DNA of 64,000 bases from Scalindua sp964584595 (GTDB lineage Bacteria; Planctomycetota; Brocadiia; Brocadiales; Scalinduaceae), in the NCBI GenBank assembly GCA_964584595.1, contig CAZPAM010000006.1, forward strand, positions 1 to 64,000, read 5' to 3'. Of the stretch, positions 7,854 through 16,993 are shown one piece after another. How positions within the stretch are numbered: position 1 is the stretch's first letter; every line of letters starts with the position of its first letter. Below the pieces are notes generated by a model, which saw nothing but the letters and a program-made list of their open reading frames with translations, searched no databases and was not told the DNA's origin. Made by a program: the position numbers and the translations under genes.

Positions 7854-10631
7854 CTAACAGGCATTTTCTAGTCTCCCCTTAGTAGGTGAGACAACCCCGT
7901 TATCAATTTCAATGCTTGTTTCAGGCAAGACTCCTAAAGGCAAGTCAACATCGCTCTGCATATCGTCTTTGTCAGAAACTTTCATCTCTAATGGTATTGT
8001 AAAACAAAACCTTGAACCCCTGCCATCCTTAAGTGGACTTTCAACCCAGAGCTTACCACCATGCGACTCAACAATCTTTCTAACTATTGCCAATCCAACA
8101 CCTGTGCCTTCCGCCTCCACATCATGAAGACGTCTGAATATCTCAAATATCTGACCCTGGTGCTCCTTTCGAATACCAATACCCGAGTCTTCAACAAAGA
8201 ATTTACAGCAGTCATCATGCTTATGACAACCAATCCTGATCACCCCGTGATCACCATTACTTTGCTCTTTAGTCAAAGGATTGCGAGGAGTTTCAGTCTG
8301 CTTACCATCACCCATAAATTTGATTGCATTTGTAATCAAATTTGAAAATATATCCTTCATCCTTTTTTCATCACAAATTACAGCAGGTAGATTATGCTCG
8401 ATCGAAACATTAATCTTGCTTGCTTTTATTCTGTCTTCCAATGAACTCACTATCTCTTTGACAATTGTATCGGTATCATTTTCTCTAAAATTGTATGCAA
8501 TCCTCCCCGCCCTTAACACTTCCATAATCTCTTGTATCTTCTGAGACATCCTCTTTACATTTGACCTGATCCTGCCTATATAATGTTTTTCTTTGTCCTC
8601 ATAAATGTCTTTATAAGCCTTGTATAACTTTGACGTATAACCTTCAATTGCAAATAGTGGTTCTTTTAGATCGTGCGATACAATATACACAAATTCTTCC
8701 AGTTCTTTGTTTATCTTTGCTAACATATCCGCCTTTTCAGCCAACTCTGTTTTTGCCTCTTTTTGAAAGGTTATATCCCTGATGATCATCGTAAAAGTGT
8801 ATCGGCCTTCATCAATTTCCTGGGATGACATAGATATTTCTAACGGGATGACACACCCTTCTTTTGTTCTTCCACAAACTTCCAATACCCTGCTAATCCT
8901 TAGGATCATACTCATCTCTAAGAATCTATCTAAAATTTCTTCAGTAATAATTTTTTTTATAGAACGGCCTATAATTTCATTCTTCTTATACCCAAAGACC
9001 TTATATGCTGCCTGATTCCAGATGTTAACTACTCCATTTCCATCAATACTGACAATAGCATCTTGTGCCGTCTCTATCAGGTTTTCCGTATACACTTTTC
9101 CTCTGCTTATCTCTTCTTCAGCATTCTTCCATTCTGTTATATCCTTTGTCTGATGCACTGCACCACAAAACTTACCTTTCTCATCAAGAATTGGGTACGT
9201 AGAGACAATGAAAGATCCACCCATGCCAGGATCACTTACTTCTACGTGCTCCGGTTTCAAACTCTCTGCAGTCTTTGTGAGTGGACAGGTAGGCCAGGGT
9301 TCACTGGTACCATGAAAGATCTCATAGCATTTTCTGTCTGACAACTTCTCAACGCTAATATTAAACCTTTCATAAAATGCCTTATTTGCCCTGACAATTC
9401 TATAATCTTTATCGTGAATAGTAATTATGTCTGTAATAACATCAAAGGTCTTATTCCATTCATCCTTGCCTTTTTCTTCTATCTCCGATAAAAGCCGGGC
9501 GTTTTTCTCGTTTGATATCCTGAGTTTGTCCATCATAATATTAAATGATTCACCCAGGACTTCGACTTCGCCTTTCCTCTTACCTGTTATAATAGGATGT
9601 GCCACGTCACCATCCGCAATTCTCTTAGTCCCTGCTATCAGCTTCATAATAGGCCTTGCTATCTCTGCAGAGACAAAGATTGCTATTACGATAATAATTA
9701 TAATACTTGTAATTCCAATAATAATGGCAAGGTTCCTAATTCGTACAAGTGGAATAAATGCCTCAGAAACATCTTTTTCTGCCAATACAACCCAATCCAT
9801 ATCCTCAATGTACCGGGATACCCCCAATATCTGAATCCCTCTGTAGTCAGGATATACGCCTACCATTCCTCTATCATTTCCGAAGCCAGCTCTAACACCC
9901 TCTGTGTTAACGACCTGCTTAAGGATTGCACCCTCTATAAACCTCGATTCCGTAATCATCAGCTTTTCACTGTTTACAATATACACCTCACCCGTCTCTC
10001 CCATTCCCTCCAACTGTCTTCCCTTTTCTAATCCTCCTGATATCCCGCTGCGAGTCACCCCTGTGAGCTCATCACCTCTGTACCTGTTAACAATTATGCC
10101 TATTGCCCTCATCCCCTCTTTAGCAGTAAGTAATCCTGCTACCTCAAATGTGTTCTGCCAATATTCAGGTGAATAATGCAGGCTACTTATAGATGTTCGT
10201 TTTTCCCTTGAGAAAAATGCTTCGCCTGAGACATCCCGTCCAACATGACTTGTTTCTGTTGAGCTTATAACTTTACCATCCAGATCGGCAATAAATATCT
10301 CTAATATGTTCTCTTCATCTACCTGCATTTTATTATTAAGTAGATGTCCGTTCAGCCTGAAAGCAGATAAACTGGTATTAATTCCATGAACTATATTCTC
10401 AGTACAAATTTTAATAAAACCGTCAGAACTGAAATCAACGATTCTGTTCTTCTTTGCCTCCAGGAATAGATTAACATGTTCACGCAATTCATCAGCAGCC
10501 ATCTCCAATTGATCAAATATATTTTGTTCAATTGTTTGCCGAATGTGATAATAACAGAACGTCGCCGCAATGCTTGCTATTAATATAGAAGGAACCAGAA
10601 ACCAGAATAATATTTTTCTTCTTATAGTCAT
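7854..10631 (-). CDS. Membrane sensor histidine kinase (Cache-HAMP-PAS-PAS-HisKA-HATPase)
   Basis: A 925-residue inner-membrane kinase. In order: a membrane helix at about 7-27, a periplasmic Cache-like sensor to about 300, a second helix rich in isoleucine, HAMP (IARPIMKLIAG), two PAS domains (about 395-505 and 515-630), HisKA with the phosphoacceptor in VSHDLKEPL and HATPase (SNLITNAIKF, EDSGIGI, GTGVGLAIV). About 20 extra residues sit inside the ATPase domain, after the MGDGKQ segment. The first PAS contains CYEIFHG and a CPL motif, as in PAS domains of the PAS_4 type. Its kinase core closely resembles that of the soluble kinase at 51167-52837. Probable partner: the receiver just downstream at 7377. 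Confidence 0.92.
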   Translation of the reverse strand: MTIRRKILFWFLVPSILIASIAATFCYYHIRQTIEQNIFDQLEMAADELREHVNLFLEAKKNRIVDFSSDGFIKICTENIVHGINTSLSAFRLNGHLLNNKMQVDEENILEIFIADLDGKVISSTETSHVGRDVSGEAFFSREKRTSISSLHYSPEYWQNTFEVAGLLTAKEGMRAIGIIVNRYRGDELTGVTRSGISGGLEKGRQLEGMGETGEVYIVNSEKLMITESRFIEGAILKQVVNTEGVRAGFGNDRGMVGVYPDYRGIQILGVSRYIEDMDWVVLAEKDVSEAFIPLVRIRNLAIIIGITSIIIIIVIAIFVSAEIARPIMKLIAGTKRIADGDVAHPIITGKRKGEVEVLGESFNIMMDKLRISNEKNARLLSEIEEKGKDEWNKTFDVITDIITIHDKDYRIVRANKAFYERFNISVEKLSDRKCYEIFHGTSEPWPTCPLTKTAESLKPEHVEVSDPGMGGSFIVSTYPILDEKGKFCGAVHQTKDITEWKNAEEEISRGKVYTENLIETAQDAIVSIDGNGVVNIWNQAAYKVFGYKKNEIIGRSIKKIITEEILDRFLEMSMILRISRVLEVCGRTKEGCVIPLEISMSSQEIDEGRYTFTMIIRDITFQKEAKTELAEKADMLAKINKELEEFVYIVSHDLKEPLFAIEGYTSKLYKAYKDIYEDKEKHYIGRIRSNVKRMSQKIQEIMEVLRAGRIAYNFRENDTDTIVKEIVSSLEDRIKASKINVSIEHNLPAVICDEKRMKDIFSNLITNAIKFMGDGKQTETPRNPLTKEQSNGDHGVIRIGCHKHDDCCKFFVEDSGIGIRKEHQGQIFEIFRRLHDVEAEGTGVGLAIVRKIVESHGGKLWVESPLKDGRGSRFCFTIPLEMKVSDKDDMQSDVDLPLGVLPETSIEIDNGVVSPTKGRLENAC

Positions 10632-10710
10632 TTTTTAATATTTAATGGAACAGGTGTGTTTGCCTTACTAATTCTTACTATGGGAAAGTGCTTTAAGCCT
10701 TCCCACTTAC

Positions 10711-10778
10711 AAAAAAAAAGCCAAATCTCCCCAAAGCCACCTTCATGAAAAGAAGGGGGAGGAGAAGTGAGATTCGGC
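10711..10778 (-). terminator. Rho-independent terminator downstream of cheW
   Basis: Read on the minus strand, GCCGAATCTC pairs with GAGATTTGGC (one G-U), with inner pairing of CTTC/GAAGG type, and the stem is followed directly by nine T residues. It lies between the cheW stop at 10919 and the kinase start at 10631, so it separates the cheW unit from the kinase unit. Confidence 0.8.
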
Positions 10779-10918
10779 CAATAATTACTTTTTAGATTCC
10801 ATATCTACCACTTTAATAAGCCTGCCCTCGCCCGTCCAATAGACAGGGGCAGACAGTGAGGATTAATGGAATTTTGATTAGAAACTATTCAGTCTGGTCA
10901 AAATTAACTAACCGGTAT

Positions 10919-11404
10919 TTATTCTTTCGATAACTGCTCAACTGCCGCCAGCTCTTCAGATGATAGTACCAGTGCAATGTCAAGTAGTATAACTATTCTT
11001 TCCTTCGTCTTGCCCAGGCCCAATATGAAATTCGTATCGATGTCTTGTCCCAGGTGCGGTGCATCTTCAATCTCTCCGCTCTTGATATTTGATACTTCTG
11101 ATACGCTGTCAACAATGATCCCTATTGATGTTTGACTAACTTCTACGACGATTATGCAGGTTTCCTGAGTATGCTCTATCTCCGGCATTGTAAACTTTAG
11201 CCGCAAATCAACTATGGGTATAACCTTTCCCCTCAGATTAATTACGCCTTTCAGGTAATCCGGGGTTCGTGGTACGGTTGTAATGTCCATAAGCTTGATG
11301 ATTTCTCTAACCTTGAGTATCTCGATGCCGTATACTTCACTGCCTAAAATAAATGTAAGGAATTTTCCTTCTGTGGTTCCTTTTTTATCTATTATTGCAT
11401 TCAT
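10919..11404 (-). CDS. cheW: CheW-like chemotaxis coupling protein
   Basis: A 161-residue protein made of a single CheW domain (residues about 12-150), the adaptor that links chemoreceptors to CheA kinase. The family signature is visible in FLTFILGSEVYGIEI near the N terminus and LKGVINLRGKVIPIVDLR in the middle. AAGGTGG precedes the ATG at good spacing. No cheA, receptor, cheR or cheB lies in the window. It sits instead among Cache/HAMP kinases and free receivers, so it may serve a chemosensory array encoded elsewhere or a non-canonical relay. A terminator follows it. Confidence 0.93.
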   Translation of the reverse strand: MNAIIDKKGTTEGKFLTFILGSEVYGIEILKVREIIKLMDITTVPRTPDYLKGVINLRGKVIPIVDLRLKFTMPEIEHTQETCIIVVEVSQTSIGIIVDSVSEVSNIKSGEIEDAPHLGQDIDTNFILGLGKTKERIVILLDIALVLSSEELAAVEQLSKE

Positions 11405-11491
11405 ATGTTTCCACCTTTCTATAATTTAAAATTCACTTTCTATTTGTTAACATCTTGAGATTGATTTCAGCTGCCTTGCCATATAGTTTTC

Positions 11492-12004
11492 TCAATTACC
11501 TCTACTGGTACTAAAGTCCTCTGTCAGTGCCGATTTGCAATATTCACTCAAAAGCTTTGCATTCTCGGAAACCTCTTCATCGTAAAAAGAGGACTTAGTG
11601 ATAAAACCATTAGCGCCATTTTTATATGCTTCAGATATTGTCTCAGTATCATGACTCGTAGACACAACAATGACAGGTATCGAACTGTACCCTGGGCTCC
11701 CTTTTATAAATCTGAGCACATCCATACCGTTAACTACCGGCAGGTTAAGGTCTAATATTATCAATGCAATCTGAGAGTCTATCCTTTCGCTATCATCTTT
11801 ACTTTCTTGATCTAAGTCCCGTCTATAAGAAAATGGTGAATGCGTAATAAGCGAATCTGTCTTTTGAATGTAATCAATGGCCTTTTGTCCATCGCTCTTT
11901 ATTACCAACTTATTTCTGTCGATACCTTTTTCCTCTAGATCGTCTACAATCAACGATGCATGGTCCGGATCGTCTTCAACGATTAAGATATTCCTTTCAT
12001 CCAT
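11492..12004 (-). CDS. Single-domain response regulator, Rcp1-like
   Basis: A receiver of about 170 residues with IVEDDPDHA, the phosphoacceptor in LIILDLNLPV and the lysine in FITKSSF. The usual K-P after the beta-5 strand is K-S here, and an extra ~15-residue polar loop (around YRRDLDQESKDD) sits before the phosphoacceptor strand. The ATG ending at 12004 has AAGGA seven bases upstream; an in-frame start at 12028 is less likely. It is the first gene of a minus-strand run followed by cheW. A sigma-54-like promoter and palindromes lie upstream at 12109-12223. Confidence 0.87.
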   Translation of the reverse strand: MDERNILIVEDDPDHASLIVDDLEEKGIDRNKLVIKSDGQKAIDYIQKTDSLITHSPFSYRRDLDQESKDDSERIDSQIALIILDLNLPVVNGMDVLRFIKGSPGYSSIPVIVVSTSHDTETISEAYKNGANGFITKSSFYDEEVSENAKLLSEYCKSALTEDFSTSRGN

Positions 12005-12108
12005 AATTTTCCTTTCTGTAAATACCATACATATTCAATTTTTCCAGTACTGTCTTTATTAACTTTATAAGCTCTTCTCACAAAACATCTTAGGGAAGTA
12101 AATTGAAA

Positions 12109-12124
12109 CGCGAATGCAATACCA
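12109..12124 (-). promoter_or_regulatory. Possible sigma-54 (-24/-12) promoter
   Basis: On the minus strand TGGTATTGCATTCGCG has the invariant GG and GC dinucleotides with the required ten-base spacing. Agreement outside these pairs is only moderate. It would place a transcript start about 90 bases before the receiver gene at 12004. Confidence 0.35.
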
Positions 12125-12186
12125 TTTTAACAGAATTTGTAACAGTCGATTTTACAAAGACTTAAGAATTAGACACCATTGGAATT

Positions 12187-12223
12187 ATGGAATATTTCCA
12201 TGGATTTATTCCATAGTATGGAT
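12187..12223. promoter_or_regulatory. Tandem palindromes, operator or enhancer-like
   Basis: ATGGAA-TAT-TTCCAT at 12187-12201 overlaps ATGGA-TTTAT-TCCAT at 12200-12214, which in turn overlaps CCATA-G-TATGG at 12211-12221. Three stacked dyads built from the same half site suggest a cooperative protein-binding site. They lie 65-110 bases upstream of the sigma-54-like promoter, the usual place for an activator site, beside a gene for a sigma-54 activator. Confidence 0.5.
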
Positions 12224-12385
12224 AAGCCTACATTATATTGGAATGTCAGCTTGGTTATGAGCTTTTATAGATTACAGATTACTAGTGAACAAAATATAGA
12301 TTACGGTATACAGAAGTAAATACAGAGACAGGTCTCTTTGGTGTGTCCAGGTAGAGGTTTATTGAAAGGTTGATAGTGGATTATC

Positions 12386-13780
12386 TCACTTTATGCCGTA
12401 TTCCTTGATTTTATAAAGTATAGTTTTATAGTCTATCTTTAACATTCGTGCTGCTTTGCTTTTATTACCGGCTGTTTGCTTTAAAGCACTCGCTATAACT
12501 TGCTCCTCAACGTTACTTACAACATCCCTTAATGAGAGATCATTGAAATTGTCCTTTTCCAACTTAATCGGTTTGCCTGTAACATAATCGAATAAGTGAT
12601 TATTTGATCTTGATTCTTCGTTTGGCAGATTAACAGACTCCACCACGTCATCAGCCATAAGTACCGATTTTCTGATCACATTCTTTAGCTCCCTTACATT
12701 CCCCGGCCAATCGTAATTGAGCAGGCATTCAAGTGTAGATTCTGAAAATTCTCGGACGTTCTTGTTCAACGCCCGATTAGTTTCATCCAGAAAACGTCTG
12801 GAAAGGTAAATCACATCTTCCTTGCGTTTCCTTAATGGAGGTATCTCAATGGTAAATTCATTCAATCTATGATAGAGGTCTTCTCTGAATTTTCCGGCTT
12901 TTACGAGTTCGTCAAGCTTCTTATTACCTGCAACTATAATACGCACATCAATATTTATGTCATCAGTTCCTCCCAGCCTCCTAATGCACTTTTCTTCTAT
13001 GGCACGTAATAATTTACCCTGCATCTGCAGGGATAAATTACCTATTTCATCTAAAAAGAGTGTACTTTTTGATGCTGATTCAATATATCCTTCCTTTCTC
13101 TTATCAGCCCCGGTAAACGCACCCTTTTCATATCCAAAAAGCTCGCTTTCAAGCAAAGTCTCAGGTATTGCACCACAGTCGATTGTAACAATTTTACTTC
13201 CTCCTCGCGTGCTTTGATTATGTATCGCCCTGGCTATCAGATCCTTACCTGAACCTGTTTCACCGTATAGGATAACGGTAAAATCAGTTGGCGCTACATG
13301 ATTTACCTGATTAAATACTCTTTTTATTTCATCACTGGAACCCATTAGTTCTGCCAGGCTTGATCTTTTATCAGAATCAGATCGAAGTCTTTTTATTTCA
13401 TATTTCAACTTAAGCTCATTTAAGGCATGCCTGAGTGTAATGACAATATGATCTCTATCGAATGGTTTTGTTATATAATCATAAGCTCCCAGCTTAACTG
13501 CCTTGACGGCTGAATCTATTTCCCCATAAGCTGTGATAAGAATGACCGGCAAAAGAGGGTTTATACTCTTCATCTTCTTCATAGCTTCTATACCATTCAT
13601 TACTGGCATTCTTATATCCATAATAACTGCTTCAGGCAATTGGCTCTCCACAATTTCCACAGCCACTTGACCATTGTGAGCCGTCAACACATTGTAACCT
13701 TCTTCTTTCAGGATTCCTGAAAGAACATTCACTATATCTTTAACATCATCAACCACAAGAATCTTTACACTCTTATTCAT
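12386..13780 (-). CDS. NtrC-family sigma-54-dependent response regulator
   Basis: A 464-residue transcription activator: N-terminal receiver (VVDDVKD, phosphoacceptor in AVIMDIRMP, lysine in YITKPFD), central AAA+ domain of about 145-375 with Walker A GETGSGKD, the sigma-54-contacting GAFTGA loop and Walker B LFLDEIG, and a C-terminal Fis-type helix-turn-helix (AARMLKIDYKTILYKIKEY). It should drive sigma-54 promoters after phosphorylation; no dedicated kinase is adjacent. The gene overlaps plsY by four bases (ATGA), so the two are translationally coupled, an odd pairing. A palindrome cluster lies just downstream of the stop. Confidence 0.95.
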   Translation of the reverse strand: MNKSVKILVVDDVKDIVNVLSGILKEEGYNVLTAHNGQVAVEIVESQLPEAVIMDIRMPVMNGIEAMKKMKSINPLLPVILITAYGEIDSAVKAVKLGAYDYITKPFDRDHIVITLRHALNELKLKYEIKRLRSDSDKRSSLAELMGSSDEIKRVFNQVNHVAPTDFTVILYGETGSGKDLIARAIHNQSTRGGSKIVTIDCGAIPETLLESELFGYEKGAFTGADKRKEGYIESASKSTLFLDEIGNLSLQMQGKLLRAIEEKCIRRLGGTDDINIDVRIIVAGNKKLDELVKAGKFREDLYHRLNEFTIEIPPLRKRKEDVIYLSRRFLDETNRALNKNVREFSESTLECLLNYDWPGNVRELKNVIRKSVLMADDVVESVNLPNEESRSNNHLFDYVTGKPIKLEKDNFNDLSLRDVVSNVEEQVIASALKQTAGNKSKAARMLKIDYKTILYKIKEYGIK

Positions 13781-14409
13781 TTTGAGAAAACCTTTTTTTC
13801 TGTTCCTGCAATAATTCTCCGTATATTTGATGTGTGCCTTGCAATTATGAGAATAGCAACTGCGACAGACATTGCCATAAGGTAGATATTATCTCCAAAA
13901 GGAGAATCTACAACTATCACAATGACCCCTACTAGAGAGAGAGACCCAATCATTGAACCCAGAGAAACATAACGTGATACTATTACGGTTAGAAGCCAGA
14001 CACCAAATGCTATACCTATAGATATTGGCACTAACCATATAAACACTCCAAAGCTTGTAGCAACAGCCTTACCACCCTTAAAATTCAGAAATACGGGAAA
14101 GGCGTGGCCCAGAACTGCACAAAAACCGCAGAGAACCACCAGCAGGTTATCAGGCGTCGTTGGGATATTTACCGCACTGCTGACAACCGCAGGAACAAAA
14201 TAAACGACTATAAATCCCTTAAGCATGTCCAGGGCAAATATTATTAATCCATACTTTTTCCCAAGTACTCTACCTACATTTGTAGCGCCTATGTTCCCAC
14301 TACCCTCTGTCCGGATATCAACCCCTTTTGCAACGGCTATCACATAACCAAAAGGAATACCCCCGATCAGGTATGAAATAATAATCCCAACGATGTATGA
14401 TATTATCAC
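13777..14409 (-). CDS. plsY: Acyl-phosphate:glycerol-3-phosphate acyltransferase
   Basis: A 210-residue polytopic membrane enzyme that transfers acyl groups from acyl-phosphate to glycerol-3-phosphate, the first step in phospholipid synthesis. The PlsY signatures are clear: GSGNIGATNVGR near residue 37, the FKGGKAVATS loop near 110 and the C-terminal RHTSNIRR. About five membrane helices are visible. The start is a GTG ending at 14409 preceded by a G-rich GGGGGGTG, which may act as ribosome binding site. It heads a two-gene unit with the sigma-54 activator. Confidence 0.95.
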   Translation of the reverse strand: MIISYIVGIIISYLIGGIPFGYVIAVAKGVDIRTEGSGNIGATNVGRVLGKKYGLIIFALDMLKGFIVVYFVPAVVSSAVNIPTTPDNLLVVLCGFCAVLGHAFPVFLNFKGGKAVATSFGVFIWLVPISIGIAFGVWLLTVIVSRYVSLGSMIGSLSLVGVIVIVVDSPFGDNIYLMAMSVAVAILIIARHTSNIRRIIAGTEKKVFSK

Positions 14410-14471
14410 AAAACACCCCCCCCTTTTTTTATTCCGCTAATATCCAGTATCTCGCATCTAACCTCTTGTTT

Positions 14472-14493
14472 ACCCGACGCGCTGTTTGGCGGG
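14472..14493. repeat. CCCG-N-CGGG hairpin repeat, copy 1
   Basis: An imperfect palindrome ACCCGACGCGCTGTTTGGCGGG between the plsY start and the LPS kinase stop. Related copies occur at 61538, 61749 and 63054 in this window. It belongs to a dispersed intergenic hairpin family. Confidence 0.5.
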
Positions 14494-14504
14494 CCCCTAG
14501 CTAG

Positions 14505-15395
14505 CTACCAACCTCCCACACTCCACCACAACCTATGCAGATTATGAGATGTCTTATAAGACTGAAGATAATATCTAAGCGGCTTCTCAGATTTATTATC
14601 TGCTTTTATATATTCTTTCAAAAACCTTAACTTGTCAGTTTTAGATATTGGAAACGGAAATTCCTGGCCAAAAACATCTTTATTGCTTCTTATCATCTTT
14701 TCAACCGATCGATCCAGACGTATTATGTTCTTCACTCTTTTATGGGAGTTAACCTTTTCATACTGATGTGATTTATCTAAATCTATTATATATACATTAT
14801 CTTTCCCACCAACAGCAGATTGAACGAGAATATTCTTCAGGTGCAGATCAGCGTGATAAATACCGGCATCGTGCATCTCTTTTACAGCTTTTGCCGTCTC
14901 ATTAATGATTTGTCTCTTTCGTATAACTAACTTATTTTCTTCGGGGTTAAACAGCAACTCCATTAAATCTATGGCACCGGTTATCTCCTTTGAGACTAAT
15001 CGGCACTTATAAACAGGCCCCAGAATTCTATTTTTTACAATTGCAATTACCTCTGAAGTCTTAATACCGCTCTTGCCGGCGGCCTCACATATTGACAACT
15101 CCCTTAAAGGACGCAGTCCGTCCCAGAAAATATCCCTTAATATCTTTCTAAACAATCCGCCATGCCAGTACTCCCTCACTACAAAACTTTCATTATCAAG
15201 ACTCTCTATTTTGAGGGTTTTGCAGGGTGTTCTCCCGTGGTAAGAAGTCGTTAATTTATCACTATCTTTATGCAGGTTAAACAGCATGTCAATATCACCT
15301 GCTGGCAACCTTTGTTCATACTCCTTCTTTATATATAAGGTTATTTTCCCTTTGGTTAAAGTTGAATAATAAGCAGGCAGTTCCACTCTCTTCAT
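14505..15395 (-). CDS. Kdo/WaaP-type lipopolysaccharide kinase
   Basis: A 296-residue protein-kinase-fold enzyme of the LPS kinase group (KdkA/WaaP), which phosphorylates inner-core sugars such as Kdo or heptose at the cytoplasmic face of the membrane. The catalytic loop is seen in IYHADLHLKNILV (about 180-192), with the aspartate and downstream asparagine, and the metal aspartate in VYIIDLDKSH (about 203-212). The family N-terminal lobe is recognisable but weak. It is followed, in divergent orientation, by a heptosyltransferase gene, consistent with core assembly. Kdo versus heptose specificity cannot be told from sequence alone. Confidence 0.82.
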   Translation of the reverse strand: MKRVELPAYYSTLTKGKITLYIKKEYEQRLPAGDIDMLFNLHKDSDKLTTSYHGRTPCKTLKIESLDNESFVVREYWHGGLFRKILRDIFWDGLRPLRELSICEAAGKSGIKTSEVIAIVKNRILGPVYKCRLVSKEITGAIDLMELLFNPEENKLVIRKRQIINETAKAVKEMHDAGIYHADLHLKNILVQSAVGGKDNVYIIDLDKSHQYEKVNSHKRVKNIIRLDRSVEKMIRSNKDVFGQEFPFPISKTDKLRFLKEYIKADNKSEKPLRYYLQSYKTSHNLHRLWWSVGGW

Positions 15396-15556
15396 TGTTG
15401 AAGGATTATACTAAAGTGTAATTGCTATGTCAAAATAGTTCGCTACAATATACTGCAAAGAGCGGAAAGAAAAGGATAACGACAAACAAAGACTTGTGCT
15501 GAATATATTTCAGTAAACATTTCCATTCGTGACTGAAAATCTGTAAGATAACGACC

Positions 15557-16642
15557 ATGGGTATGTTAATAACTGAAAAGCCGGAAAAGATATTGATTAT
15601 ACGCCTCAGCGCTATAGGAGATGTAGTCCATGTACTCCCTGCACTCAGTCTGTTGCGCTCTCATTTCCCGAAGTCAAGAATATCATGGCTGGTAGAGGAT
15701 AAGGCAAGCGACATCCTGACAGGCCACCCTGATATTGATGACGTTATAGTATTTCCCAGAAAGAAGTGGCAAGGGACAATACTGAAGATCAATAAAACCC
15801 TTGGCACATTATCCGAAATTCTCTCCTTCTACAAGAGACTTCGAAGAAATCATTATGACCTGATCATTGACTTTCAGGGCAACCTCAAGAGCGGGGTAAT
15901 GAACCTGATAACGGGATCAGAAAAAAAGGTCGGGTTTGGAAAAGGTTCCTGCAAGGAATTGAATTATTTAACTACTCAATACCAGGCTTTTCCACCTGAA
16001 AAGAAGATGCACAGGATAGACAAAAATCTATTTCTACTGAAAGAACTTGGTATTGAGAACGGATTTCAAAAGCCAAAACTTCCCGTCTTCAAGCTAGACA
16101 AAAAATACATCTCTAAATTCATTACTACGAGCACTAATCCCTCCCTCCCTATAATTATTATTCATCCCGGTACAAGTAAGTTTGGATCATACAAACAATG
16201 GTCTCCTCTGAGCTATGCCTTACTTGCGGATATGATACTGGATACCTATGAGGCAAACGTAGTCTTTACATGGGGGCCGTATGAATTCGGTGTAGTCAAA
16301 GAGATAGTAAAGAAAATGAAACACGAGGCTATTCCTGCTTGCGAGACCAGGTCCATCAAGCAACTCATAGAACTTATAAAACGTGCCAGTCTTTTTATTG
16401 GTGGAGATACAGGCCCTCTGCATATTGCCTCCGTCCTGGACATTCCGGTTGTAGGAATTTACGGACCGAAAGACCCTGAAATCTACGGTCCGTACAACGG
16501 CAAGTCAATAGTAATAAAAAAGGACGTACCATGCAGTCCGTGCAGGAAAAGAACATGCGGTGATCCAATATGCATGTCATCAATCCTACCATACGACGTT
16601 TTCCTTGGAGTGGAAAAATTGTTTACCACGGAGAAACACTGA
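15557..16642 (+). CDS. Glycosyltransferase family 9 (ADP-heptose:LPS heptosyltransferase-like)
   Basis: A 361-residue GT9 enzyme, the family that adds heptose from ADP-heptose to the LPS inner core. Conserved elements are the N-terminal ILIIRLSAIGDVVHVLPAL, the mid-protein IIHPGTS and the donor-binding FIGGDTGPLHIASVLDIPVVGIYG. A cysteine-rich C-terminal stretch (VPCSPCRKRTCGDPICM) is typical of many WaaC/WaaF homologues. The start at 15557 has a second ATG two codons on; either could be used. The ADP-heptose supply genes hldE and gmhA are in this window at 34-36 kb but not linked. WaaC versus WaaF assignment is open. Confidence 0.9.
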   Translation: MGMLITEKPEKILIIRLSAIGDVVHVLPALSLLRSHFPKSRISWLVEDKASDILTGHPDIDDVIVFPRKKWQGTILKINKTLGTLSEILSFYKRLRRNHYDLIIDFQGNLKSGVMNLITGSEKKVGFGKGSCKELNYLTTQYQAFPPEKKMHRIDKNLFLLKELGIENGFQKPKLPVFKLDKKYISKFITTSTNPSLPIIIIHPGTSKFGSYKQWSPLSYALLADMILDTYEANVVFTWGPYEFGVVKEIVKKMKHEAIPACETRSIKQLIELIKRASLFIGGDTGPLHIASVLDIPVVGIYGPKDPEIYGPYNGKSIVIKKDVPCSPCRKRTCGDPICMSSILPYDVFLGVEKLFTTEKH

Positions 16643-16993
16643 AACAAGCGCCTTCTCCGTCTCTTCGTTTCACAAAACATCTCTGCTTCTCAAATAGCCC
16701 ATACTTTTTTCTTAACCAGACGCTCCAACAAATTACCCTAAACGGGAAATATTTGCCTAATTCATACTTTTAACCCAGCCTCTTTCAAGTAATAAGTGAG
16801 GAATATTATCTGCTGTATCATGCTTAATAATCAGCACTTGAGTCCTTTATGAAGTAAAACCATTATCACAGGATGTATATGGCATGCAAGGTGCATAATT
16901 AAAGAATATTTGTAATAATCCGATAATATAGACAGTGCTTACATAAGAATATAAACCGGAATTAAAGTGAACATTTTGTGAGGTTAAAAACTT
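16643..16993. other. Intergenic region without a recognised gene
   Basis: A 351-base spacer. Its first ~60 bases (CACGGAGAAACACTG, CTCCGTCTCTTCG) resemble the degenerate repeat at 18346-18400, after the second secreted paralogue. No further supported feature is visible. Confidence 0.5.

Noticed and set aside
16570..16773. A 67-codon frame overlapping the heptosyltransferase end
   Set aside because: It is mostly out of frame within GT9 coding sequence and continues into repeat-like spacer.
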